DNA of 64,000 bases, from positions 1,116,001 to 1,180,000 of the forward strand of contig NZ_FLKM01000009.1 in the NCBI RefSeq assembly GCF_900086585.1, read 5' to 3'. Below, piece by piece: positions 8,441-15,645 of the stretch. The notes beneath the pieces are model-generated. The model made no database searches, had not been told where the DNA came from, and saw only the letters and a program-made list of their open reading frames with translations. Position 1 is the stretch's first letter, and each line of letters opens with the position of its first letter. This DNA comes from Emergencia timonensis (lineage in GTDB: Bacteria; Bacillota; Clostridia; Peptostreptococcales; Anaerovoracaceae). A program made the position numbers and the translations under genes.

Positions 8441-8895
8441 GTTACGCATATGCTTTGCTGCCGCTTGGTTCTGCTTAACGAAAAGCAGGGAATAGCCAAA
8501 TTCTGCGTAACAGGACCCCGAACTGCAAAGGGAGTGTTACGCATATGCCTTGCTGCCGCCCAATTCTGCTTAACCAGAAGCGGGGAATAGCCAAATTCTG
8601 CGTAACAGGACCCCGAACTGCAAAGGGAGTGTTACGCATATGCTTTGCTGCCGCCCGGTTCTGCTTAACCAGAAGCGGGGAATAGCCAAATTCTGCGTAA
8701 CAGGACCCCGAACTGCGAAGGGAGTGTTACGCATGCGCTTTGCTGCTGCTTGGTTCTGCTTAACGAAAAGCTGGGAACAGGCTCATTCTGCGTAACAGGA
8801 CCCCGAACTGCGAAGGGAGTGTTACGCATGCGCTTTGCTGCTGCTTGGTTCTGCTTAACGAAAAGCTGGGAACAGGCTCATTCTGCGTAACGAAA
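8441..8895. repeat. Tandem array of 95-bp units (4 full + 1 partial)
   Basis: Units begin GTTACGCA at 8441, 8536, 8631, 8726 and 8821, an exact 95-base period. Each unit carries an 8-bp inverted repeat GTTACGCA ... TGCGTAAC enclosing about 50 bases with an inner CTGCTT/AAGCAG stem, then a linker AGGACCCCGAACTGC(A/G)AAGGGAGT. Copies 4 and 5 are identical over the shared part, and copies 1-3 differ by a few bases. A degenerate linker at about 8423-8440 hints at an older copy. The array fills the gap between two convergent regulator genes. No protein is supported. Confidence 0.95.
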
Positions 8896-8922
8896 AAGCG
8901 AAGCGGCATAAGCCACTTCGCT
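8891..8922 (-). terminator. Intrinsic terminator of the TipA-like gene
   Basis: Read on the minus strand, AGCGAAG..GGC pairs with GCC..CTTCGCT around a 4-base loop and is followed by TTTTTCG. It sits 18 bases after the TipA-like stop and abuts the last repeat unit. Confidence 0.75.
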
Positions 8923-8939
8923 ATAAAGTTCAGTTTGTG

Positions 8940-9665
8940 TTATTTGCAGTAGCAGGCGATTGCTCTTGCGGCAAATTCTGCGGTGCCGTTACCGCCCATC
9001 TTGTCGATGTTGTCCTTGAAGCGCTGATCAGCAGTGTACATTTGGCCGAGACCGGCCAGAACTTCTTTATCACAGGCGTAATAGAACTGGCTGATGAGAT
9101 CTTGCAGTTTTTTTACTGCCATCTGTGCATCCGGACTTTCTGGCGGCAGTTCTTTCAGCTTGCCGAACTCAGCGAAGACAGATGTTATCTGTTCATTTGC
9201 CATGTTCCAATCCTCCTTTGTATAATTCTTCGTTTTTCTGGCGCTCTCCTGATATGCGGCGGAGTCGCCCCAGCGTTCCTTTGCTTCTTTTGCGTATTCG
9301 TCTAACTTTGACGTATCAAAAGGTTTAAAATCCATTTTATTTACTCCATTCTTCTTGATTTCAAGGGCGAGGTTGATAAGCCCCGAAAGATGCTCCTGCT
9401 GCAGTCTCAGCATCTGAATTTGTTGGTCGAGGGCTTCTTCTTTGTTAAAATCCGGACTGTCTATGATGTCTTTGATTTCTTTCAGCGGAAACTCCAGCTG
9501 ACGGAACAGCAAAATCTGCTGCAGTCGCTCAAGGGATGCTTGGCCGTACAGCCTGTAACCAGCTTCACTGACTTGGTCAGGATGAAGCAGTCCTATTTGG
9601 TCGTAATAATGCAGTGTGCGCACACTGATTCCGCTTAATTTACTTACTTCGTTTACTGTCATCAT
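8940..9665 (-). CDS. MerR-family regulator with TipAS antibiotic-recognition domain
   Basis: 241 residues. The MerR winged helix occupies residues 1-70 ('TVNEVSKLSGISVRTLHYYDQIGLL', 'GYRLYGQASLERLQQI'), followed by a coiled coil. Residues ~115-241 match the TipAS domain ('YAKEAKERWGDSAAYQES', 'ACDKEVLAGLGQMYTADQRFKDNIDK'), which in known family members binds thiopeptides or other drugs. AGGAGG lies 10 bases before ATG 9665; an adjacent ATG at 9662 is also possible. No drug exporter is next to it. Confidence 0.9.
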   Translation of the reverse strand: MMTVNEVSKLSGISVRTLHYYDQIGLLHPDQVSEAGYRLYGQASLERLQQILLFRQLEFPLKEIKDIIDSPDFNKEEALDQQIQMLRLQQEHLSGLINLALEIKKNGVNKMDFKPFDTSKLDEYAKEAKERWGDSAAYQESARKTKNYTKEDWNMANEQITSVFAEFGKLKELPPESPDAQMAVKKLQDLISQFYYACDKEVLAGLGQMYTADQRFKDNIDKMGGNGTAEFAARAIACYCK

Positions 9666-9805
9666 TTATATCAAACCTCCTCTTGATAAGTATATCATAT
9701 AGGATGACGTTGCGTTAGGGTCAAGCGTTTTTTACCGATTTAGGAAAAATTTCTATTTTAAGTACTTCCTTTTTTTAAAATTTGTGGTACAATATTATTC
9801 GTTGG

Positions 9806-9881
9806 CGGGGTATGGCGCAGTTGGTAGCGCGCTGCGTTCGGGACGCAGAGGCCGTGAGTTCGAGTCTCACTACTCCGACCA
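9806..9881 (+). tRNA. tRNA-Pro (anticodon CGG)
   Basis: 76 bases including an encoded CCA. The acceptor stem CGGGGTA/TACTCCG has one G-U pair. The anticodon stem CTGCG/CGCAG encloses loop TTCGGGA with anticodon CGG, which reads proline CCG. The T-arm contains GTTCGAGTC. A terminator follows directly. Confidence 0.95.
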
Positions 9882-9883
9882 AA

Positions 9884-9917
9884 AACTGAGAGGTGCATAG
9901 CGCCTCTCAGTTTTTTT
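9884..9917 (+). terminator. tRNA-Pro terminator
   Basis: CTGAGAGG (9886-9893) pairs with CCTCTCAG (9903-9910) and is followed by seven T. Confidence 0.9.
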
Positions 9918-9925
9918 ATGAAATA

Positions 9926-10089
9926 GAGACTCGAACTCGAAAGAGCGCGAGCGTGAGGTGAGATGGTTCAGTGAACCATCGAATAGGGAGCGGTGCGAAT
10001 CGACCGAAAGGGGAGATGAAGCGCGGCGGATGCGAAGCATACGCATAAGTCTCACTACTCCGACCAAAAACAGAGAGGAGCAAAGCGCC
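9926..10089. repeat. Partial duplication of the tRNA-Pro 3' end and flank
   Basis: The last 19 bases of the tRNA plus the start of its terminator (9863-9893) recur 185 bases downstream (10048 onward). The second copy is interrupted by the insertion sequence and resumes at 11761 with the terminator 3' arm and about 45 bases of following flank, again matching 9903 onward. Within the spacer, 9926-9938 is a 13-base inverted copy of the tRNA T-arm (9856-9868), and a perfect 9-bp palindrome GATGGTTCA/TGAACCATC lies near 9961-9981. The second copy lacks a full tRNA, so it is not functional. Confidence 0.85.
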
Positions 10090-11760
10090 CAATGTCATTA
10101 AGTTAGTGGAAAGTAAAAAAAGACTTCATACTAAAAAAAGTATGGGGTCTTTTTTTCTTTAGGCTATTGACAAACCTCGCAAAATGTGCGGCCGCTTTTA
10201 CCAGCAAAGAAACGATGGTAAAAGCGGCCCTTGTAATTAGTAGATCATTCAAATCAAACAAAATTACAAGGAGGTTGCATTATGAAAATCGATAGTATTT
10301 ACCAGAAAATCGGGTCTTGCATCAAACAAATTGCCGCAAGCAAAGAAAACCATGTGCATTGTCCTGCAAAGGACTTTACCCGCAGCAGAAAAATTTCTTT
10401 TTCTGACTGTATGATGTCCGTTGTCTGTATGCACGGCGGAACCCTCTTCTCTGAGATTTTGGAATATTTTCCCCGTAATATGGATGTGCCCACTGTGTCT
10501 GCATATTTGCAGCAACGGGCAAAGATTAAGCAAAGTGCTTTCGAGGAACTGTTTAACGCCACCATAACCCTGCATCAGGAGGCAAAATCTTATCGGGGGT
10601 ACAGGCTTTTAGCCGCTGACGGAAGTGATGTGCAAATCCCTACAAATCCTAATGATACGGACACATTTTTCCCCGGCACCAATGGGCAGAAACCATATAA
10701 CCTTGTCCATCTTAATGCCCTTTACGATATTTTATCCAATACTTATCAGGACGCCGTGGTACAGGACAGACTCAAATTTGCCGAACATGAAGCGTTGAAT
10801 CAAATGGTGGACCGCTCTCGGATAACGCGGGCCATTTTAACTGCAGACCGTGGATATGAGTCCTACAATATAATGGCACATCTGCAGGAAAAGCGCTGGC
10901 TCTACCTGATACGGGTGCGGGACATCGATAAAGGCGGAATCATCAGCAGACTTGATCTTCCTGGCGATGAAGAATTTGATCTCGATATCGATCTGCAGAT
11001 GACAAGGAAAGCCTCGAAGAAGACGAAAGAACTTTTTGAGGATAGAAATCATTATCGGTATATACCGCCTAATTCAAGACTGGATTATCTTCCCCTACGC
11101 TCAGAATATACCCAGGATGCCGCTTTTTACCGGATTCCTTTTAGGGTGGTGAGATTTAAAATTACACATGGCCAATACGAAACCGTAGTAACAAACCTCT
11201 CGGCAAGTGTATTTCCAGCATTGGAACTGAAAAAGCTTTATGCTATGCGCTGGGGAATTGAAACCTCATTTAGAACATTGAAATACAATGTGGGGATGAT
11301 TTACTTCCATTCTGTCAGAAAAGACCTGGTGCTGCAGGAACTTTTTTCAAGATTGGCTTTTTTCAATATTGTGGCGGTTGTATCAGAAGGACTTTGCAGC
11401 ACGCACTCAAGCAGGAAATATCCATATAAGGTCAATGCGGCAAAAGCGGTCCTAATATGCAGAAAGCTATTCCTAAATCAGATTTCCCCACATTCCGCTT
11501 ATCGGTTATTGTTAAAATCCGTAATACCAATACGGAAAGACCGCAGCTTTGAGAGAAAATCACATTCAAGAATAGCAATCAACTTCATTTACAGGATATC
11601 ATAAATCCGGGCATCTGCATACTGGTTTTTCTGCCATCTGTGTGGCTTTTTTGGCATGCCGTAAAACGAGTATGCGGATTTGATTTTGCTAAAGTAAAAA
11701 GACCCCATACTTTTTTTAGTATGAAGCCTTTTTTTACTTTCCACTAACTTAATGACATTG
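10090..11760 (+). mobile_element. IS4-family insertion sequence
   Basis: 1,671 bp bounded by ~60-bp terminal inverted repeats (10090-10149 and 11701-11760) that differ at about one position. Each end contains a hairpin flanked by A/T runs (arms around CATACT/AGTATG) that can act as an intrinsic terminator. Imperfect 11-bp target duplications (AGCAAAGCGCC at 10079-10089; TGCAAAGCACC at 11761-11771) flank it. It is inserted in the second copy of the tRNA-Pro terminator. A 13-bp perfect hairpin (10190-10202 with 10217-10229) lies in the transposase leader. Confidence 0.93.
10282..11604 (+). CDS. IS4-family DDE transposase
   Basis: 440 residues, intact. The RNase H-like catalytic triad is visible: Asp in 'LLAADGSDV', Asp in 'ILTADRGYES', and Glu in the Y-R-E-K signature 'YAMRWGIETSFRTLK'. 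An AAGGAGG ribosome site lies about 10 bases before ATG 10282. The long leader hairpin just upstream may limit translation from read-through transcripts, a control known for several insertion sequences but only inferred here. Confidence 0.93.
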   Translation: MKIDSIYQKIGSCIKQIAASKENHVHCPAKDFTRSRKISFSDCMMSVVCMHGGTLFSEILEYFPRNMDVPTVSAYLQQRAKIKQSAFEELFNATITLHQEAKSYRGYRLLAADGSDVQIPTNPNDTDTFFPGTNGQKPYNLVHLNALYDILSNTYQDAVVQDRLKFAEHEALNQMVDRSRITRAILTADRGYESYNIMAHLQEKRWLYLIRVRDIDKGGIISRLDLPGDEEFDLDIDLQMTRKASKKTKELFEDRNHYRYIPPNSRLDYLPLRSEYTQDAAFYRIPFRVVRFKITHGQYETVVTNLSASVFPALELKKLYAMRWGIETSFRTLKYNVGMIYFHSVRKDLVLQELFSRLAFFNIVAVVSEGLCSTHSSRKYPYKVNAAKAVLICRKLFLNQISPHSAYRLLLKSVIPIRKDRSFERKSHSRIAINFIYRIS

Positions 11761-11879
11761 TGCAAAGCACCTCTCAGTTTTTTTATGAAATAGAGACTCG
11801 AACTCGAAAGAGCGCGAGCAACATAAATGCAAGGCGGCGATACAGTCCAATGCGCTTATATTTATAACCTAGGGAATAT

Positions 11880-12054
11880 CATCTGATGGGCGAATTTCCG
11901 TATGTTTCATCGTTCGATTTGCTAACGCTCCTTTCGCTGTCCGATTCGCCTAGCCAACTAAAGCTGAGGTGAAAAGGCAAAGAACGTACCTTACAAAGCG
12001 TCGTCCCTTGTGGGCGATATGAGTGCATACTCCTTCGTTATGCACTCGTTTTTT
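11880..12054 (+). ncRNA. Candidate structured RNA ending in a terminator
   Basis: This gap holds no credible reading frame on either strand but has ordered pairing. GGCGAAT pairs with ATTCGCC (about 11888-11961), a small CGTCC-CTTGT-GGGCG hairpin lies at 12002-12016, and a strong stem GAGTGCATA/TATGCACTC (12021-12047) is followed by six T. A related piece (hairpin plus TATRAGTGCATA) occurs at 34476-34502. I do not recognise the family. It could also be a relic of integrated DNA at the tRNA. Confidence 0.3.
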
Positions 12055-12391
12055 ATTCTCTGATTATTTCTTTGCATGTGCGGATCAGTTTTAAGAGCTT
12101 CGATAATTCTTCTTCTGTGCAGTCAGCCACAATATAATTCATCTCGGAGTGAAAGACCCTTCTACTATTACCTGCACTTTCCTGTACGAGATAGTCGATA
12201 GAAAAATCAAGGGCGTTAGCAAGCTTTGCAGCCGTATCTAACGATAATCCTTTGTGGCCATTTTCGACTTTAGATAAGTGTGGAACAGATAGGTTGACAA
12301 TTTCGGCAAGTTGTTCTTGTGTTAGACCCAATTTAAGACGACTTTCTTTAATACGCTGACCCATAATTTTAAGATTTATATCGTACTGCAT
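12053..12391 (-). CDS. XRE-family regulator A
   Basis: 112 residues. A helix-turn-helix spans residues ~10-65 ('LGLTQEQLAEIVNLSVPHLSKVENGHKG', divided by the turn), then a short acidic helical tail ('TEEELSKLLKLIRTCKEII'). It resembles the neighbouring regulator at 12523-12852 throughout, including the tail, so the two are paralogues. Upstream, at 12445-12460, is a palindrome ATCTTA-CAAT-TAAGAT that may be its operator. Confidence 0.85.
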   Translation of the reverse strand: MQYDINLKIMGQRIKESRLKLGLTQEQLAEIVNLSVPHLSKVENGHKGLSLDTAAKLANALDFSIDYLVQESAGNSRRVFHSEMNYIVADCTEEELSKLLKLIRTCKEIIRE

Positions 12392-12444
12392 CTATCCACC
12401 TCTTTTTAATATTATTGTATCTACAAAGCAAATGTATTATAATA

Positions 12445-12460
12445 ATCTTACAATTAAGAT
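12445..12460. promoter_or_regulatory. Candidate operator of XRE regulator A
   Basis: Perfect inverted repeat ATCTTA/TAAGAT with a 4-base centre, 54 bases before the start codon. It contains TTACAATTA, which is shared with the palindrome before the second XRE gene. Confidence 0.4.
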
Positions 12461-12522
12461 ATTTAATTGTTTGGACAAGTGAAAGAGCGAAATATAAGTA
12501 AAAGGAAAATGTCCCCTTTGTT

Positions 12523-12852
12523 TTATATGACAATATTCTTGACTGCACGCAGTAATTCGACTAGTTTAACGGCATCCTCATTTGAACAGTCATTTAGAAT
12601 ATTTACTATTTCATGGATATTAACGCTTTTCGTAGCTTTTAGATTGCCTTGTAACAGCCAGTCTGTCGATACTTCCAAAGTGTTTGAAATATCTATTAGC
12701 GATTGTATACTCAATTTTGTGCGTCCGTTCTCTATGCAGCTGATGTGTGTTGTGGATAAGTTAGTTTTTTCTGCTAACTCCTCTTGTGTCATTTCCTGAT
12801 TCTTACGAGCTATTTTTACTCTTTCACCTATTAATCTATAATCTAATTCCAT
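12523..12852 (-). CDS. XRE-family regulator B
   Basis: 109 residues. A helix-turn-helix at residues ~7-62 ('QEMTQEELAEKTNLSTTHISCIENGR') and a C-terminal helix ('NEDAVKLVELLRAVKNI') like that of regulator A. It is divergent from the small gene at 12964, with a perfect palindrome in the shared intergenic space. Presumably autoregulatory. The two regulators sit in an AT-rich accessory stretch next to a tRNA and an insertion sequence. Confidence 0.85.
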   Translation of the reverse strand: MELDYRLIGERVKIARKNQEMTQEELAEKTNLSTTHISCIENGRTKLSIQSLIDISNTLEVSTDWLLQGNLKATKSVNIHEIVNILNDCSNEDAVKLVELLRAVKNIVI

Positions 12853-12875
12853 ATTTATTTACTCCTAACCAGTTA

Positions 12876-12890
12876 TTACAATTATTGTAA
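12876..12890. promoter_or_regulatory. Candidate operator between XRE regulator B and the divergent gene
   Basis: TTACAATTATTGTAA is a perfect palindrome with 7-base arms. It lies 23 bases before the start of regulator B and 73 bases before the divergent ATG at 12964. Confidence 0.5.
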
Positions 12891-12963
12891 CAATTTGGTG
12901 CGCTTTTTATAACAAAATGAATAGGGAATTAGTACGTATACAGTTTATAAAAGAGGTGAAACG

Positions 12964-13206
12964 ATGAACGACGACGATTATGACAAATTAATAAAACAGC
13001 GGATTGGTGAAGCTTTAAGGAACCAGTCGAGAAAAGAAAAGCTTGATATAAAGCTATTGGAGAAATGGGTTGAAGAAGATAGGAATCGGCGCAGGCCAAT
13101 CAATCGAATGAAAAAGCAGATGAGAAGGGCGGTACAGGCCATAAATAAAACATTGCATCAGATAACCCGATATTGTATGATGATATCAAAGAGAAAAGGA
13201 GATTGA
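12964..13206 (+). CDS. Small charged hypothetical protein
   Basis: 80 residues, very rich in Lys and Arg, mostly helical, with no membrane segment or signal peptide. AGAGGTG lies 6 bases before the ATG. The stop is 2 bases before the ATG of the secreted amidase gene, so the two are likely co-transcribed. I do not recognise a family. The basic C-terminal half ('RRPINRMKKQMRRAVQ') could bind nucleic acid or an acidic surface. Confidence 0.55.
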   Translation: MNDDDYDKLIKQRIGEALRNQSRKEKLDIKLLEKWVEEDRNRRRPINRMKKQMRRAVQAINKTLHQITRYCMMISKRKGD

Positions 13207-13208
13207 AC

Positions 13209-14099
13209 ATGAAGAGAAAAGGATTGATCTTGTTCTTGGCAATTACCCTTACAACGGTATTCATGCCGGCTGAAGCCATGCAGATATACGGGGCTAGTGC
13301 AATCAATTATAATTCCTCCGATGCGCTTTCGTACGCAAAAAATCATTGGAATGATGGAAAAGGGGACTGTGTCGCATTTGTGAGAAAATGTGTGGAATCT
13401 GGTGGAATTCCAAGAGACAACAACCGAGGCTATAACTATACTGCCAAACAGTACAAGGACTATCTGGTCAAGAAAGGTTATGCTGTTGTTTATAAACTTC
13501 AAACGGCTGTTTATTATGACGACTATTACGGGATAAAAGCAGATGACAATAAAGGAAAAATTGCTGCTGGAGATATAATTCTCTATCGATGTAATAATAA
13601 GAAATGTCCGAAGCCGGATTTTCATCTTTCAATCTGCAATGGAGCCAAGGGGACTGCCCAGGGCAAGTATCCCGGATGGATGACCTGCTATGCCCATAAT
13701 ACGGCGGTCAATAATAAAGTAGCCTGTAAAATTAGATGCAGCAAATGTGGAGCCAGTAAAAATTCTATCTCTCTATATGCGATCCACTTTAAATCCAGTG
13801 AAAACGGTTATAGCGTTTACAATGGAAAAGTACTCGGTGTCAAAGCAAAAGAGTCCTCTGATAAAAGCATAACTGTCAGTTGGAAGAAGCTATCGACAGC
13901 CAGCGGCTATAAGGTTTATAGAGCGACGAGCAAGTCCGGCACTTATTCCTACATCGCATCCACTACGAAGACGAAGTATACTGATACTGTGAAAATAGCT
14001 GGAAAAAAGTATTATTATAAGATAAAACCATATAAAAAAGTAAACGGTCTGGAAAATCTGGGGAAATATAGTGCTGTCGTTTTTGCTAGAAGCAAATGA
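13209..14099 (+). CDS. Secreted amidase-like protein with Fn3 domain
   Basis: 296 residues. A signal peptide covers residues 1 to ~25 (basic start, hydrophobic core, 'PAEA'). Residues ~35-200 resemble the putative amidase / NlpC-like cysteine hydrolase fold, with Cys54 in 'KGDCVAFVRKC' and His139 in 'PDFHLSICNGA' as the likely catalytic pair. Cys pairs at 129/133 and in 'RCSKCG' may bind metal or form disulfides. Residues ~210-296 are a fibronectin type III domain ('ITVSWKKLSTASGYKVYRA'). AAGGAGA precedes ATG 13209, so a longer in-frame start at 13173 is rejected. A cell-wall target is inferred. Confidence 0.8.
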   Translation: MKRKGLILFLAITLTTVFMPAEAMQIYGASAINYNSSDALSYAKNHWNDGKGDCVAFVRKCVESGGIPRDNNRGYNYTAKQYKDYLVKKGYAVVYKLQTAVYYDDYYGIKADDNKGKIAAGDIILYRCNNKKCPKPDFHLSICNGAKGTAQGKYPGWMTCYAHNTAVNNKVACKIRCSKCGASKNSISLYAIHFKSSENGYSVYNGKVLGVKAKESSDKSITVSWKKLSTASGYKVYRATSKSGTYSYIASTTKTKYTDTVKIAGKKYYYKIKPYKKVNGLENLGKYSAVVFARSK

Positions 14100-14126
14100 T
14101 ATTTTTGATTTATCTCACATGATATA

Positions 14127-14155
14127 TTGATACTTTTCTGATAACATTGTATAAT
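14127..14155 (+). promoter_or_regulatory. Promoter of the J-like membrane protein
   Basis: TTGATA (14127-14132), 17-base spacer, TATAAT (14150-14155), with the ATG 44 bases downstream. Confidence 0.7.
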
Positions 14156-14198
14156 ATAGCTAATAAGTTGTATCTGTTGATATAAAAAAGAGGTACAT

Positions 14199-15380
14199 AT
14201 GAACAGTAATTTTGCAAAACTAGGACTCAGAGAAGATGCAACAAAAGAACAGGTGAAGCAGGCCTATGAGCTGAGACTTCGCAAATATAAATCGTCGGAC
14301 TATGATGATGACCCTGATTATGTCAGAAAAAAGATTGCAGAGTTGAAGACTGCTTATAATGCCGCTTATAGTGTGGCGGGCAACAATCGTACAGCGGACC
14401 ATTCTGACGACTACGAACGGAAAGAATTTAAACCGAGACGCTACGAGCCGGAGAAGTACGATCACGATAAATTTGAGCGAGACAGAGACCGGGCCGCTAG
14501 ACAGGGAGAAGAACGTCGTTTTAAAACGCCGGATGTATCCAAATTGAGAGACAAGATGGACACCCTGAAAAGCACTGTATCAGAAAACGTAGGCGGTTTT
14601 GTCGAGGATATTCGCAAGGCTTCTGAGCAGCGAGATGGGGAGCCGGAAGAAAGGCGTGAGACATCTGCCAGGGCTACCGCCAATGTACGCAGGCTTAACG
14701 ACAACCAAAGTGGCAGGATCATAGAACCGACACCACAGCCTGTCCATACGCCGAGACTGGATGACAGCGGATCTGGAGGGATTATACAAACGCCGACTGG
14801 AGCAGATAAACCGGTTTACGACGGAAGCAGTTCAAGTGCAAAAGGCGGATCAGTGGCAGGGATGATTATTGCACTTTTAATCGGCGTGGTAATCATGTTT
14901 GCCAGTATGTGCGATGACGGAGGCGACGATTATAATTATGACGATTATGATGATTCCTCCTATAGCTTTACATATAACAACGACGGCGATGAGAATATTT
15001 ATAACACCGCAATAGACGTCAACAATCTGCTCTATGCACAGAGTTCTGCAGACTCCTATAGCTCTGATGGATACACCGAAGAGGAAATCAAAAAAGCGGC
15101 TGATCGTTTTGCCAAGAACTATTTGAAAATGGACGATATAACATCTGTAACGTCATACCTCTACGATAATTACGAAGAATATGCCACGGATACCAGTGAA
15201 TCTTATGAAGAACAGATAACACAGGTTTTGGCGTTTTATGGCTTTATGGATGTATATGAAGCAGAAGGAACTCTTAGCCCGTATACCCATAAACCGATTA
15301 CCGATTTACTGGCCTACATAAAGTATATCAATAAATATTATCGGGAGAACGGCCTCGCAAACGAAGGTGAGGAATTATAA
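14199..15380 (+). CDS. Membrane protein with degenerate J-like N-terminus
   Basis: 393 residues. Residues 2-60 look like a DnaJ J-domain in helix pattern ('FAKLGLREDATKEQVKQAYELRLRKY' split, then 'RKKIAELKTAYNAAY') but lack the HPD tripeptide, so DnaK stimulation is unlikely. A long charged low-complexity linker follows (residues ~65-220). One membrane helix lies near residues 223-243 ('GMIIALLIGVVIMFA'). Then comes a Tyr/Asp/Ser-rich segment and a helical C-terminus facing the other side. A strong promoter and a terminator bracket it as a single-gene unit. Function unknown. Confidence 0.65.
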   Translation: MNSNFAKLGLREDATKEQVKQAYELRLRKYKSSDYDDDPDYVRKKIAELKTAYNAAYSVAGNNRTADHSDDYERKEFKPRRYEPEKYDHDKFERDRDRAARQGEERRFKTPDVSKLRDKMDTLKSTVSENVGGFVEDIRKASEQRDGEPEERRETSARATANVRRLNDNQSGRIIEPTPQPVHTPRLDDSGSGGIIQTPTGADKPVYDGSSSSAKGGSVAGMIIALLIGVVIMFASMCDDGGDDYNYDDYDDSSYSFTYNNDGDENIYNTAIDVNNLLYAQSSADSYSSDGYTEEEIKKAADRFAKNYLKMDDITSVTSYLYDNYEEYATDTSESYEEQITQVLAFYGFMDVYEAEGTLSPYTHKPITDLLAYIKYINKYYRENGLANEGEEL

Positions 15381-15391
15381 AGACAAGAATG

Positions 15392-15423
15392 AACAGCAGA
15401 GCTTTACACTCTGCTGTTTTTTT
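15392..15423 (+). terminator. Intrinsic terminator
   Basis: AACAGCAGAG pairs with CTCTGCTGTT over a 7-base loop and is followed by a T run. Confidence 0.9.
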
Positions 15424-15560
15424 AATTCATAGGAAATTGCATTTTTACTATTTCCTATGAATTAAAAAGTGGGATGTGCAGAGGGGAATGCCCTCGCCGC
15501 CCTAAGGAGGGCGCTCAGCCTGCAAAGCAGGTGCAGAAAGGAACCTAGCCATTTTTTTAT
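15424..15560. other. Hairpin-rich intergenic segment
   Basis: A perfect 14-bp inverted repeat AATTCATAGGAAAT/ATTTCCTATGAATT (15424-15437 and 15450-15463) is followed by a GC-rich cluster of short stems (GCCGCCCT/AGGGCGCT-like at about 15506-15523, CCTGC-AAA-GCAGG near 15530) and a T run at 15553-15559. There is no reading frame. It may be a small RNA or an old repeat; I cannot tell which. Confidence 0.35.
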
Positions 15561-15569
15561 CCAAAGTCC

Positions 15570-15610
15570 TTGACTTTTTATTAATATGATCTATAATGAA
15601 ACATATGTTT
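15570..15610 (+). promoter_or_regulatory. Promoter and operator of the TetR-ABC operon
   Basis: TTGACT (15570-15575), 16-base spacer, TATAAT (15592-15597). A 12-base palindrome AAACATATGTTT (15599-15610) overlaps the expected transcription start, a good position for TetR-type repression. Confidence 0.7.
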
Positions 15611-15645
15611 TAAAACGATAGTTTTATATAGCGAGGAGGATTCTG

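Noticed and set aside
8284..8544. Minus-strand frame through the repeats
   Set aside because: It is translation of the repeat units, has no ribosome site, and overlaps the end of the XRE gene.
8441..8895. CRISPR array
   Set aside because: The whole 95-bp unit is repeated with no unique spacers, and no cas genes are present. The same reasoning rejects the 91-bp array at 18831-19103.
10048..10066. Second tRNA gene
   Set aside because: Only the 3' 19 bases are present; the D-arm and anticodon arm are missing.
9870..10098. Minus-strand frames of 60-65 residues beside tRNA-Pro
   Set aside because: They are Arg/Ser-rich translations of tRNA-flank repeats and start inside the tRNA-derived sequence.
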